A stretch of DNA of 16,632 nt from an uncultured Eubacteriales bacterium (GCA_900542615.1 UQOG01000026.1:1-16632), one strand, 5' to 3'; positions 7,535 to 14,787 are shown, counted from the stretch's first letter. The notes: a model not told the origin generated them from the sequence alone. Made by a program: numbers and translations.

Positions 7535-7548
7535 CGCCGCCCGTTGCA

Positions 7549-7580
7549 TAAAACATGCCCGCCGGTCTTTCCCGGCGGGC
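7549..7580 (-). terminator. Intrinsic terminator of ribU
   Basis: Perfect 9-bp stem GCCCGCCGG (7580-7572 on the minus strand) with CCGGCGGGC (7565-7557), 6-base loop, followed by ATGTTTTATG. It lies 8 bases after the ribU stop and just before the btu promoter. Confidence 0.85.
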
Positions 7581-7588
7581 ACGATAGG

Positions 7589-8170
7589 CTATGCTTTGGC
7601 GTCTTGCGGGGCGGCTGCGGCCGGTTCCGGCTCCATGCGCAGCAGCTTTCCGATCCGCTTATACAGCAGGAAGGTCACAGAGCCGTTCACCCCCGCCTTG
7701 ATCAGGTTAAAGGGAATGATAATGGGCCAGATCATGGCCTGGACCGCCTCCAGGGGCGCGCCGTTATAGTGGACGGTGAGCCAAAGGTTAAGGGGCACCA
7801 TCAGGGCGGTCATGGTCAGCCCGCCCAGCAGCAGGGACAGGGCCGCGCCCTTGCGGGTATGGAGCTTGCGATACAGGAAGCCCGCCACCAATACGAACCC
7901 GCCGGTGGCTAAAAAGTGCATCAGCGCCCCCACCCAGCCGCTCTGGGGGGATACCAGCAGCCATTGCAGCAGGCTCACCACCCCGGTAAGCAGCAGCCCG
8001 GCCGCCGGACCATACATGAAGGTGCCGATCAGGATGGGCACATCCGCCATATCATATTCCAGATACGCGGCCGCAGGGAAAATGGGGAACCGGACCAGAT
8101 ACATCAACACCAGGGACAGGGCGGTCAATAAAGCCATCTTTACCAACCATACGACTTTTTTGCTTCGCAT
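7589..8170 (-). CDS. ribU: Riboflavin ECF transporter substrate-binding component RibU
   Basis: The 193-residue membrane protein binds riboflavin and works with a shared energising module (EcfA/A'/T) encoded elsewhere. It has about six hydrophobic segments. The N-terminal region MYLVRFPIFPAAAYLEYDMADVPILIGTFMYGPAAGLLLTG (23-63) is the characteristic RibU stretch, and PFNLIKAGVNGSVTFLLYKRIGKLL is the typical last helix. The start at 8170 has AGGAGG at 8183-8188, a rather long 12-base spacing. It is a single-gene unit between an FMN riboswitch and its own terminator, which supports riboflavin as the ligand. The C-terminus ends in an alanine/proline-rich tail of no evident function. Confidence 0.95.
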   Translation of the reverse strand: MRSKKVVWLVKMALLTALSLVLMYLVRFPIFPAAAYLEYDMADVPILIGTFMYGPAAGLLLTGVVSLLQWLLVSPQSGWVGALMHFLATGGFVLVAGFLYRKLHTRKGAALSLLLGGLTMTALMVPLNLWLTVHYNGAPLEAVQAMIWPIIIPFNLIKAGVNGSVTFLLYKRIGKLLRMEPEPAAAAPQDAKA

Positions 8171-8217
8171 TGTTTTTTACAACCTCCTATCGATTTCATC
8201 CATGGGGTTGCTGTGCA

Positions 8218-8241
8218 TAAAAAAACCCCTGCTAACAGGGG
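8218..8241 (-). terminator. Expression-platform terminator of the FMN riboswitch
   Basis: Minus strand CCCCTG (8241-8236), loop TTAG, CAGGGG (8231-8226), followed by seven T residues and then AT. It lies between the FMN aptamer and the ribU ribosome binding site, so FMN binding should cause early termination. Confidence 0.92.
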
Positions 8242-8267
8242 CAACGCAAACAGCGCATAGGCGCGCA

Positions 8268-8400
8268 CAGCCTCTTCCATCCGGACTATCACCGTCGGCA
8301 CCGGAATCCAACCGGTTCGGCAGGGCAAGGGCCCTGTTCGCGGGCTTGTCGGCACATGGGCCGCATCACCGCCGGTGTGGAATTACACCACCCCCCGAAG
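8268..8400 (-). promoter_or_regulatory. FMN riboswitch (RFN element) upstream of ribU
   Basis: On the minus strand the conserved RFN blocks appear in order: CTTCGGGG and GTGTAATTCCACACCGGCGG at about 8370-8399, GACAAGCCCGCGA near 8338-8350, then GAACCGGTTGGATTCCGGTG (8298-8317), CCGACGGTGATAGTCCGGAT and GGAAGAGG. All are near-invariant parts of the aptamer. Control of ribU is expected. Confidence 0.96.
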
Positions 8401-8408
8401 CTGCTTAT

Positions 8409-8437
8409 AGTATACCTACTTCCTGCCAAAATAGCAA
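8409..8437 (-). promoter_or_regulatory. Promoter of the ribU transcript
   Basis: Minus strand TTGCTA (8437-8432), 17-bp spacer, TATACT (8414-8409). The start would be near 8402, at the first base pairs of the FMN aptamer, which supports it. Confidence 0.75.
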
Positions 8438-8440
8438 TAT

Positions 8441-8805
8441 GCAAAACCCAGCGTCGATAAAGGGGGCGGCGGCATCGGCAACCACCGGCCCCTTGCCGCC
8501 CCATCCGCCCCGGCGCTGCGTTGGCCGGCCCTGGCCGGAGAAGCGTCCTAGCTGCGGCCCTCCGCCCTGCGCCGGACCCGGCGGGACCCAAATGGGCGCC
8601 CCGCCCGCAAGGGGGGAGATTGCAGCCCCACGGTCATCGTCGGGGGGGGGGGAATGCCCCGGCGAATATGCCGCCCGCCCCTTTCCCATCCGCCCCTGCC
8701 GGGCGGCGGGTTCCTTTCTGCCGCCCAATCGCCGCCCCGTCCCGCGCCGCCTTCCTGCGCCGGGGCAGCGCCCATCGCCGCCCTGCCCTTTCCCGGGGGC
8801 CTGTG
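8441..8805. other. Geneless, very C/G-rich intergenic stretch with a G11 run
   Basis: About 365 bases lie between the ribU promoter and the terminator of the hypB operon. Open frames exist on both strands, but their translations are only proline, glycine, arginine and alanine runs without domain character, and none has a good ribosome binding site. The plus strand is strongly biased to C in places (CCCC tracts) and carries 11 consecutive G residues at 8642-8652. No RNA gene is recognised. It may be a degraded gene or simply a long GC-rich spacer. Confidence 0.5.
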
Positions 8806-8807
8806 CC

Positions 8808-8858
8808 GGCCAAAACGAAACCGGACGCTTTCCCGCAGGTGGCGGGAGAAGCGCCCGG
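8808..8858 (-). terminator. Probable terminator of the hypB operon
   Basis: Long imperfect inverted repeat: 8821-8836 pairs with 8842-8858, about 15 bp with one mismatch and one bulge, 5-base loop. On the minus strand it is followed by TTTCGTTTTGG. It lies about 50 bases beyond the stop of the last gene. Another perfect inverted repeat GCTGCGG-CGCG-CCGCAGC at 8877-8894 lies nearer the stop but has no T-tract. Confidence 0.65.
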
Positions 8859-8906
8859 CGTTTCTTGTATCGGTTTGCTGCGGCGCGCCGCAGCCTCCGG
8901 CGGCGA

Positions 8907-9941
8907 TTAAGCCCGGGCCATGGCCTCCTGGAAGTCCTTGGTGTCCGTAAAGATCTCGTTCTTGTAAGGGTTCTTCTTCTGGGCGATGGCCCGCTTGATG
9001 ATCACCGTCAGCACCAGTACGTTCACCGCCAGGGCGATGATGGCGATGACCCCCTGCATGGTGGGGTCCACCGCCGTGGGCCGCACGGCAGGGTTCATCA
9101 CGCCGTCCGCGTACAGCACGGGCAGGGTGGCGAATACGCCCTGATCCTGGAACAGGGGGAATACCTGGGCAAACATGCACCAGATGGCCAGGGTATTGGC
9201 CCGGTTCTGGATCCAGCCGCCCTTGTTCCAGAAGGCGCTGGCAAAGGTGGGGGCCAGCAGCAGGGCCAGGCCGCAATACCAGGCATGGGTGGGCAGGTTG
9301 AGATAGGTGTATTCAAAGTTCCACAGGTCGTAGGCCAGGATGTACAGCCAGATCATATCCGGCCAAAGCATATCCTCCTGCTTTTTGGAGGAATAGATCC
9401 CCCACCAGCCCGTCATGCACAGGATGTTCACAATGCCCGCGATGCCGTTGAGCCAATTCCACCAGCCGCCGTAGAGCCACACGTTTTCCGAGGAGAGCCA
9501 CCACCGGTCGCCAAACTCCTTCATGGCCTGGGCGCCCTTGATGCCGGACTCGAAATCGCTGGCCACCGCAATGAGGATATTGATGGCCACGATGGCAAAG
9601 GGGAACACCTTGAACCATTCCGTTTTGCCCACGCCCCACTTATACTTGAGCATCATGAAGCCGATGCAGCCTGCGGTGGCGGCATAGAGCTTGGCATAAT
9701 GGAACCAGCTGTTCATGTTGGTATAGGTCTGGTTGGTCAGGGCCCATTCCGCGCCCCGGGCCGCCCCGATGTAGATGGCGGCAAAGTATACCGTCAGGGC
9801 CGCCGGCACCAGCATGAAGAAGAAGATGCCCCCCTTCTTGCTGCGCCGGGCCAGCTCGTTGGTGACCACCAGCCCCACGAATACCAGCAACCAGCCCAAT
9901 AGCTGATAGCCGGCGTTTTCCCCATAGATTTGGAATAACAT
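8907..9941 (-). CDS. Polytopic membrane protein, DUF5692-like, function unknown
   Basis: The 344-residue protein has about nine hydrophobic segments, starting with QLLGWLLVFVGLVVTNELA and FFFMLVPAALTVYFAAIYIG and ending with VIAIIALAVNVLVLTVIIKRA followed by a charged cytoplasmic tail. It is unusually rich in Trp, Tyr and Asn near membrane borders (WWLSSENVWLYGGWWNWLNG at about 147-166; YDLWNFEYTYLNLPTHAWYCG at about 207-227). It appears to match the DUF5692 family, recalled from memory, so the name is less certain than the topology. The start has AGGAGG at 9949-9954, 7 bases upstream. It is the last gene of the hypB operon, 40 bases after hypA, which suggests that its role is linked to the oxidoreductase or to metal supply. 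There are no CxxC or histidine-rich metal-binding motifs. Confidence 0.7.
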   Translation of the reverse strand: MLFQIYGENAGYQLLGWLLVFVGLVVTNELARRSKKGGIFFFMLVPAALTVYFAAIYIGAARGAEWALTNQTYTNMNSWFHYAKLYAATAGCIGFMMLKYKWGVGKTEWFKVFPFAIVAINILIAVASDFESGIKGAQAMKEFGDRWWLSSENVWLYGGWWNWLNGIAGIVNILCMTGWWGIYSSKKQEDMLWPDMIWLYILAYDLWNFEYTYLNLPTHAWYCGLALLLAPTFASAFWNKGGWIQNRANTLAIWCMFAQVFPLFQDQGVFATLPVLYADGVMNPAVRPTAVDPTMQGVIAIIALAVNVLVLTVIIKRAIAQKKNPYKNEIFTDTKDFQEAMARA

Positions 9942-9981
9942 AGATTCCCCTCCTTTAGATTCCCTTTCCCAATGTAGTTGG

Positions 9982-10326
9982 TCAGCAGGCCTCTATCTCC
10001 TTGATGTTGACCTCGTTCCCCACCAGAAGATAGGTGTCCTCGCTGGCGCAGTATGGGCATGTGCGCCCATATTGTACGGTTTCATAGGTTTTCTTGCAGC
10101 CCTGGCAAAAGGTGACCGCCGGAATGGTTTCGATCTCCAGGGCCGCATCCTGGAGCAGGGGGGATTTGGCGGCGGCCCATTTCCAGCAGTCCGTCAAATA
10201 TTCCCCCACCACCCCGGAGACCTCTCCCAGCTCCAGGGTGACCCGCCGCACCGCCGACAGGCCGTGGGCCTGCCCCACCTGTTCCACATGCCGGATCATA
10301 TGGAACACAATGCCCAGCTCATGCAT
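9982..10326 (-). CDS. hypA: Nickel metallochaperone HypA
   Basis: The 114-residue cytoplasmic protein has the normal HypA length. It starts MHE, where His2 and Glu3 are the known nickel-binding residues at the N-terminus. Its zinc-binding hairpin has C74xxC77 and C90xxC93. The segment RRVTLELGEVSGV (28-40) is a conserved family strand-loop. In known systems HypA works with HypB to insert nickel into [NiFe]-hydrogenase or urease. The start at 10326 is chosen over an upstream in-frame ATG (10350) because HypA function requires MHE at the very N-terminus; the spacing from GGA is long. It overlaps the end of the oxidoreductase gene by 8 bases, so the two are probably coupled. No nickel enzyme is visible in the window. 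Confidence 0.92.
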   Translation of the reverse strand: MHELGIVFHMIRHVEQVGQAHGLSAVRRVTLELGEVSGVVGEYLTDCWKWAAAKSPLLQDAALEIETIPAVTFCQGCKKTYETVQYGRTCPYCASEDTYLLVGNEVNIKEIEAC

Positions 10327-13099
10327 GGGTATTGCGGTCCTTCTTTCCAAAGACGATCTTCATCTTCCGCTTGAGCATATAGGGCAAGATGACCTTGAAT
10401 TTATCCTCCGTGGGCACCATGGTGCTGCATTCCGGCCGCTCCCTGCGCAGGTGGATGGCGTCGAATTCGCACTTGGTGGTGCACAGGCCGCAGCCGATGC
10501 ACTTGTTGGCGTCCACAATGGTGGCCCCGCAGCCCAGGCACCGGGCGGTTTCCCTGCGTACCTGCTCCTCGGTCAGGGTGCCGTGGGTGTCCCGGAAGGA
10601 AAGGCGTTCCCCGCCCTGGGGCTGGGCAGGCTCCTGGCGGCCGGCGGTATCGTAATCGCCGATATCCAGGTTTTGCTTATCCAGCTGGATGAACCGCCGG
10701 GGGTCCCGGCCGATGGTGAGGCTGGTATTGGGCTGGACAAACCGGTGGATGGAGACCGCCCCCTCCTTGCCGGCGGCGATGGCGTCGATGGCGAACTTGG
10801 GGCCGGTGTACACGTCCCCGCCTACGAAGATATCCGCCGCGCCGGTCTGGTAGGTGACCGGGTCCGCCACGGGGCTCCGGCCCCGGCCCAGTTCCACCGC
10901 TTCCCCGTCCAGCAGCCCGCCCCACTGGATGCTCTGGCCAATGGCCATAAACACCCGCTCGCAGGGAAGGGTCATGGTATCGCTCTCGTCATAGACGGGG
11001 GCGAAGCGGCCCTCCGGGTCGAACACGGACAGGCAGCGCTTGAACACCACGCCGGTGACCCTGCCCGCTTCCAGGCAGATCTCCTTGGGGCCCCAGCCGC
11101 ACTGGATGGCCACTGCCTCCGCCTCCGCCTCCCGGAGCTCCTCCGGGGTGGCGGGCATGGCATCCCGGCTCTCCAGGCATACCATCTGCACCTGCTGGGC
11201 GCCGCAGCGCAGGGCGCTGCGGGCCACGTCCACGGCCACGTTGCCGCCGCCCACCACGATGCACCGGCCCTGGATCGGGTCCGCTTCCCCGCCGGCGACG
11301 GTACGCAGGAAGTCCACCGCGGACATGACCCCCGGGCTATCCTCCCCGGGGATGTTGGCCTTGCGGCCCCCCTGGCAGCCGATGGCGATGTAAAAGGCCT
11401 GGTAGCCCTGCTGGCGCAGCTGGTCCAGGGTAACGTCCTTGCCCACCTCCACGCCGCAGCGGATCTCCACCCCCAGCTCCCGCAGGATGTCGATCTCCGC
11501 CTCCACCACGTCCTTTTCCAGCTTATAGCTGGGGATGCCATAGGTGAGCATACCGCCGGGCTTCTGGTTATTTTCAAACACCGTGGGGGCATAGCCCTTG
11601 AGGGCCAGGAAATAGGCGCAGCTCAGCCCCGCCGGGCCGGCGCCGATGATGGCGATCTTCTCCTGGAAGCCCCCCAGGAGCTTTGGCACCACCTTTTCCG
11701 GGATATACCGGGTGGCGGCCTCCAGATCCCGCTGGGCGATGAACTTTTTCACCCCGTCGATGGCCACCGCCTGGTCCACGGTGCCCCGGGTGCAGGCGTC
11801 CTCGCAGCGGCGGTTGCACACCCGGCCGCATACCGCCGGGAAGGGGTTTTCCTGTTTGATGAGGGCCAGGGCCTCGGTATAGCGGCCCTGGGCCGCCATC
11901 TTCAAATAGCCCTGCACGGCAATGTGGGCGGGGCAAGCGGTTTTACAGGGGGCGGTGCCGGTGGCGTGGGTGTTGATCCGGTTGTTGTTCCGGTAGTCGA
12001 TGTCCCACTTTTCCGGGCCCCACTCCACCAGGTCCGGCAGCTCCTGCTTGGGATAGGCGATGGGGCCGGACTTGGCGCACAGCTTCTGCCCCAGGCGCAC
12101 CGCCCCTGCCGGGCAATATTCCACGCACCGGCCGCAGGCCACGCAGTTTTCCGCAGTCACCTCCGCCACGTAGGCGGAGCGGGACATGTTGGGGGTATTG
12201 AACAATTGGCTGGTGCGCAGGGCGTTGCACACGTTGACGTTGCAATTGCAGATGGCGAAGATCTTGTTTTCCCCGTCGATGTTGGTGATCTGGTGGACAA
12301 AGCCGTTGTCCTCGGCCTTTTTCAGGATGTCCAGGACCTCCTCATAGGTGATGTACCGGCCCCCCTTGTCGGTTTCCACCACGTAGTCCGCCATGTCCCC
12401 CACGGCGATGCACCAGCCCTCCGGGTCGTCGCCGCAGCCCTCGCCCATGCGGGCCCGGGACATGCGGCAGGAGCAGGGGGAGGCCGCGTACTTGCCCGCG
12501 TATTTCTTCAGCCAGTGGCTGATATGCTCGATATCCGCGGTTTGGTTTTCGGTTTCAATGGCCTTTTCCACCGGGATCACATGCATACCGATGCCCGCGC
12601 CGCCCGGGGGCACCATGGCGGTGATGTGCTCCAGGGGCAGGAAGGTCATCCGCTCGAAAAAGGCGGCGATCTGGGGCTTTTCGTCGATCTGCCGCTGGTT
12701 CATGTTGAAAAATTCCGCGCTGCCCGGCACAAAGGGCGGCAGGGAATATTGCTTTTCCCGGCGGGCATTCTCCCAGTTGTATTCCACCAGGCCGATGCGG
12801 CTCATCTCCGCCAGCAGAGGCTCCAGCTCCTCCGCGGGCTTGCCGGTAAGCTTTACCAGCTCCGGCAGGGTCTTGGGGTCCCGGATGTTCATCTTTAGGG
12901 CCACGTCCGCCATCTCGTCGGTGACCAGGGCGGCCAGGCCCCAATATTCGGGGTCGTCCACGGTGATGCCCTTGATCTTGGCGGGGATCCGGTCGGTGAT
13001 CTTCCGGGCGAGCTTGACGATCTTCTCCCGGGGCGCGGCGTCCCGGGGGATGGAGAAGGGCAGCTTACTTTCGTCCAGGGGGAACTTGGTTTCGCTCAT
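10319..13099 (-). CDS. Multidomain iron-sulfur flavoprotein oxidoreductase (GltD-like core)
   Basis: A 926-residue cytoplasmic protein. About residues 45-125 look like a small helical, possibly winged-helix, region. Residues 205-300 hold a cysteine set (C209, C211, C222, C230, C284, C286, C291) reminiscent of ferredoxin-fused proteins in anaerobes. A 4Fe-4S motif follows, C319xxC322xxC325xxxC329P. Residues 380-800 resemble the glutamate synthase small subunit/NfnB group: N-terminal cluster cysteines C385, C389, C424, C428, C432 and C436, the FAD motif GAGPAG (486-491), the NAD(P) motif GGGN (617-620) and a closing GGDVYTGPKFAIDAIAAGKEGA. The C-terminus adds another ferredoxin (C854, C857; C867xxC870xxC873xxxC877). 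It probably moves electrons between NAD(P)H, flavin and ferredoxin-like centres; the partner is unknown. GGAGG lies 8 bases before the start. It lies between hypB and hypA in one transcript. Confidence 0.85.
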   Translation of the reverse strand: MSETKFPLDESKLPFSIPRDAAPREKIVKLARKITDRIPAKIKGITVDDPEYWGLAALVTDEMADVALKMNIRDPKTLPELVKLTGKPAEELEPLLAEMSRIGLVEYNWENARREKQYSLPPFVPGSAEFFNMNQRQIDEKPQIAAFFERMTFLPLEHITAMVPPGGAGIGMHVIPVEKAIETENQTADIEHISHWLKKYAGKYAASPCSCRMSRARMGEGCGDDPEGWCIAVGDMADYVVETDKGGRYITYEEVLDILKKAEDNGFVHQITNIDGENKIFAICNCNVNVCNALRTSQLFNTPNMSRSAYVAEVTAENCVACGRCVEYCPAGAVRLGQKLCAKSGPIAYPKQELPDLVEWGPEKWDIDYRNNNRINTHATGTAPCKTACPAHIAVQGYLKMAAQGRYTEALALIKQENPFPAVCGRVCNRRCEDACTRGTVDQAVAIDGVKKFIAQRDLEAATRYIPEKVVPKLLGGFQEKIAIIGAGPAGLSCAYFLALKGYAPTVFENNQKPGGMLTYGIPSYKLEKDVVEAEIDILRELGVEIRCGVEVGKDVTLDQLRQQGYQAFYIAIGCQGGRKANIPGEDSPGVMSAVDFLRTVAGGEADPIQGRCIVVGGGNVAVDVARSALRCGAQQVQMVCLESRDAMPATPEELREAEAEAVAIQCGWGPKEICLEAGRVTGVVFKRCLSVFDPEGRFAPVYDESDTMTLPCERVFMAIGQSIQWGGLLDGEAVELGRGRSPVADPVTYQTGAADIFVGGDVYTGPKFAIDAIAAGKEGAVSIHRFVQPNTSLTIGRDPRRFIQLDKQNLDIGDYDTAGRQEPAQPQGGERLSFRDTHGTLTEEQVRRETARCLGCGATIVDANKCIGCGLCTTKCEFDAIHLRRERPECSTMVPTEDKFKVILPYMLKRKMKIVFGKKDRNTHA

Positions 13100-13141
13100 G
13101 TGGGCAGCCTCCTAAAAGAATTGGGATGTGGCTTGGATCTG

Positions 13142-13810
13142 CTATCCCCGCCAATCGTTCACTTGTTCTTGGAGCCACTGGAACCAGGGCTCCATCCCCT
13201 GGCCGGTCTTGGCGCAGATGGGGATGACCTTCGCATTGGGGTTGCGGCGCAGGATGCGTTGCCGGCAGGCCTCCAAATCGAAATCGAAATAGGGCAGCAC
13301 GTCGGTTTTATTGATGAGCACCACGTCGCAGATGGAGAACATCAGGGGGTATTTCAGGGGCTTATCGTCCCCCTCGGGCACGGAAAGGATCATGGCGTTT
13401 TTCACGGCCCCGGTGTCGAACTCCGCCGGGCAAACCAGGTTGCCCACGTTTTCCAAGATCACCAGGGCGCCCTCCACCCCTTCCAGGCCCTGGAGGCCCT
13501 GGCGGGTCATATCCGCGTCCAGGTGGCACATGCCCCCCGTATGGAGCTGAATGGCCTGCACGCCGGTGGCGGCGATGGTTTGGGCGTCCACATCGGAATC
13601 GATGTCCGCTTCCATGACGGCTATGGGGAAGGCGCCCTGCAGGGCCCGGATGGTCTGCACCAGGGTGGTGGTTTTGCCGGCGCCGGGGGAGGACATCAGG
13701 TTCAGCAAAAAGATGCCCCGCTGCTTCAGCTCCTGCCGGAGGGCCTCCGCCTGCTGGTCGTTATCCGCGAACACGCTTTGCTTGATCTCTAAAATTTTGA
13801 ATGGTTCCAT
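13142..13810 (-). CDS. hypB: Nickel-insertion GTPase HypB
   Basis: The 222-residue SIMIBI-class GTPase delivers nickel together with HypA. The P-loop SSPGAGKTT is at 40-48 and the GTP-specificity motif NKTD at 167-170. The G-domain metal site is intact, with C95-H96 in GGMCHLDAD and C127 in ENVGNLVCP. It lacks the N-terminal high-affinity CxxCGC site and any histidine-rich stretch, as in many HypB proteins that rely on other nickel stores. The start at 13810 is preferred because GGAGG lies 12 bases upstream; an ATG at 13840 is in frame but would begin inside the putative leader. It is the first gene of the operon; the oxidoreductase follows 42 bases after its stop. Confidence 0.94.
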   Translation of the reverse strand: MEPFKILEIKQSVFADNDQQAEALRQELKQRGIFLLNLMSSPGAGKTTTLVQTIRALQGAFPIAVMEADIDSDVDAQTIAATGVQAIQLHTGGMCHLDADMTRQGLQGLEGVEGALVILENVGNLVCPAEFDTGAVKNAMILSVPEGDDKPLKYPLMFSICDVVLINKTDVLPYFDFDLEACRQRILRRNPNAKVIPICAKTGQGMEPWFQWLQEQVNDWRG

Positions 13811-13841
13811 GGGGCGAATGTTCCTCCAGAAGTGATCCATG

Positions 13842-13856
13842 TGTCTATACCAGACA
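13842..13856. promoter_or_regulatory. Candidate operator at the hypB transcription start
   Basis: Perfect 15-bp inverted repeat TGTCT-N5-AGACA. It contains CTATACCA, which recurs in opposite orientation in the second repeat near the regulator gene. It lies at about +3 to +17 of the predicted hypB transcript, a position where a bound repressor would block initiation. FadR-type GntR proteins commonly bind short inverted repeats of this size. Confidence 0.55.
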
Positions 13857-13864
13857 TTAGCAAT

Positions 13865-13893
13865 AGTTTAACAATTCTGCCCTTCCCTGTCAA
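13865..13893 (-). promoter_or_regulatory. Promoter of the hypB operon
   Basis: Minus strand TTGACA (13893-13888), 17-bp spacer, TAAACT (13870-13865). The -35 box is perfect and the -10 matches at four of six positions. The start would be near 13858, about 48 bases before the hypB ATG. Confidence 0.75.
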
Positions 13894-13982
13894 TGCTCCC
13901 ACAGATATTGTAGAAAATCAAGGAATTTGTTTGTTTACCCCCCTGTTATTCGGGGAAAAACCATGGTATACTTTTATTGGTA

Positions 13983-13997
13983 TGTGGTATAGCCACA
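13983..13997. promoter_or_regulatory. Candidate operator upstream of the GntR gene
   Basis: Perfect 15-bp inverted repeat TGTGG-N5-CCACA just before the ribosome binding site of the regulator. The motif TGGTATA/G occurs three times here (13964, 13978, 13985). The first overlaps a possible -10 box TATACT (13967-13972), whose -35 is weak. The layout suggests autoregulation. Confidence 0.5.
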
Positions 13998-14017
13998 AGC
14001 AGGAGGGAGGGTTCTTT

Positions 14018-14773
14018 GTGTTAGAGTTTTCAAAGTTGTCCGCGCCCAGCCTCAAGGAGCTGTTCATCCAGCAGCTTCAGGGCATGATCCTCACCGGCCG
14101 CCTGTCCGTGGGGGCCAAGCTGCCGCCGGAGCGGGAGCTGGCCCGGCAGATGCAGGTGAGCCGGGCGGTGGTAAACGGGGGCGTCACGGAGCTGGCCCAG
14201 CAGGGCTTTTTGGAGGTGCGGCCCAGGCAGGGCACCTTTGTGGCGGATTACCGCCGCAAGGGCAACCTGCGCACCCTGATCGCCATTATGGAATATGCCG
14301 GCGGCGTGCTGGGCAACGACGAGGTCCGTTCCATCCTGGAGGTGCGCCGAGCCCTGGAGCACCTGGCGGTGCAGCGGGCCATTGCCCAAGCCAGCGACGA
14401 GTCCATGGCGCGGCTGGGGGAGATCGTGCAGGCCCTGGGCCAAGCCCAAACCCATGCCGAAGCAGCGGAAACCGCCTTTTTGTTCCAGCATGAACTGGCC
14501 CTGGCCTCCGGCAACAGCATCCTGCCCCTTTTCTATTATTCCTTTAAGGCGCCGGTGATCACCCTTTGGATGCGCTTTTGCCAGCTTTACGGCATCGACG
14601 CCCTATACAGCAACACCCAAACCCTCTATGGATATCTTGCCCGGCGGGATCCGGCCGGCGCGGCCCAGTGGATCGACACCTACCTGGAAAAGGCCATCAG
14701 CGGCGGCCAGCAGATCTACAAAGACCCGGCCCCTGCCGGCCCGGAAGGGGAGCCCTGGGGCCAGCGGGCGTAG
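14018..14773 (+). CDS. FadR-type GntR transcriptional regulator
   Basis: The 251-residue DNA-binding protein is predicted to control the divergent hypB operon. The winged helix covers about residues 10-76, with LPPERELARQMQVSRAVVNGGVTELAQQGFLEVRPRQGTFVAD matching the GntR signature. The remainder (about 85-235) is an all-helical FCD-like ligand domain (RSILEVRRALEHLAVQRA and so on). Several histidines that bind metal in many FCD domains are not seen at their usual late positions (LYGYLARRDPAGAAQWIDTYLEKA), so the ligand may differ. The start is taken as GTG at 14018, with GGGAGG 7 bases upstream and the winged helix beginning soon after; a longer ATG frame from 13832 runs through the promoter region. 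Confidence 0.9.
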   Translation: MLEFSKLSAPSLKELFIQQLQGMILTGRLSVGAKLPPERELARQMQVSRAVVNGGVTELAQQGFLEVRPRQGTFVADYRRKGNLRTLIAIMEYAGGVLGNDEVRSILEVRRALEHLAVQRAIAQASDESMARLGEIVQALGQAQTHAEAAETAFLFQHELALASGNSILPLFYYSFKAPVITLWMRFCQLYGIDALYSNTQTLYGYLARRDPAGAAQWIDTYLEKAISGGQQIYKDPAPAGPEGEPWGQRA

Positions 14774-14787
14774 CCCTGTGTTTGCAA

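Noticed and set aside
7776..9902. 708-residue plus-strand open frame
   Set aside because: It runs across ribU, the FMN riboswitch, a terminator and the membrane-protein gene; it is low-complexity and has no ribosome binding site.
10094..12898. 934-residue plus-strand open frame
   Set aside because: It lies opposite the oxidoreductase, whose cysteine, FAD and NAD(P) motifs are unmistakable; the His/Gly/Ala-rich translation is typical of a shadow frame.
13832..14017. Upstream start for the GntR regulator
   Set aside because: The extension would translate through the divergent promoter and operators; GTG at 14018 has a strong ribosome binding site and matches the family start.
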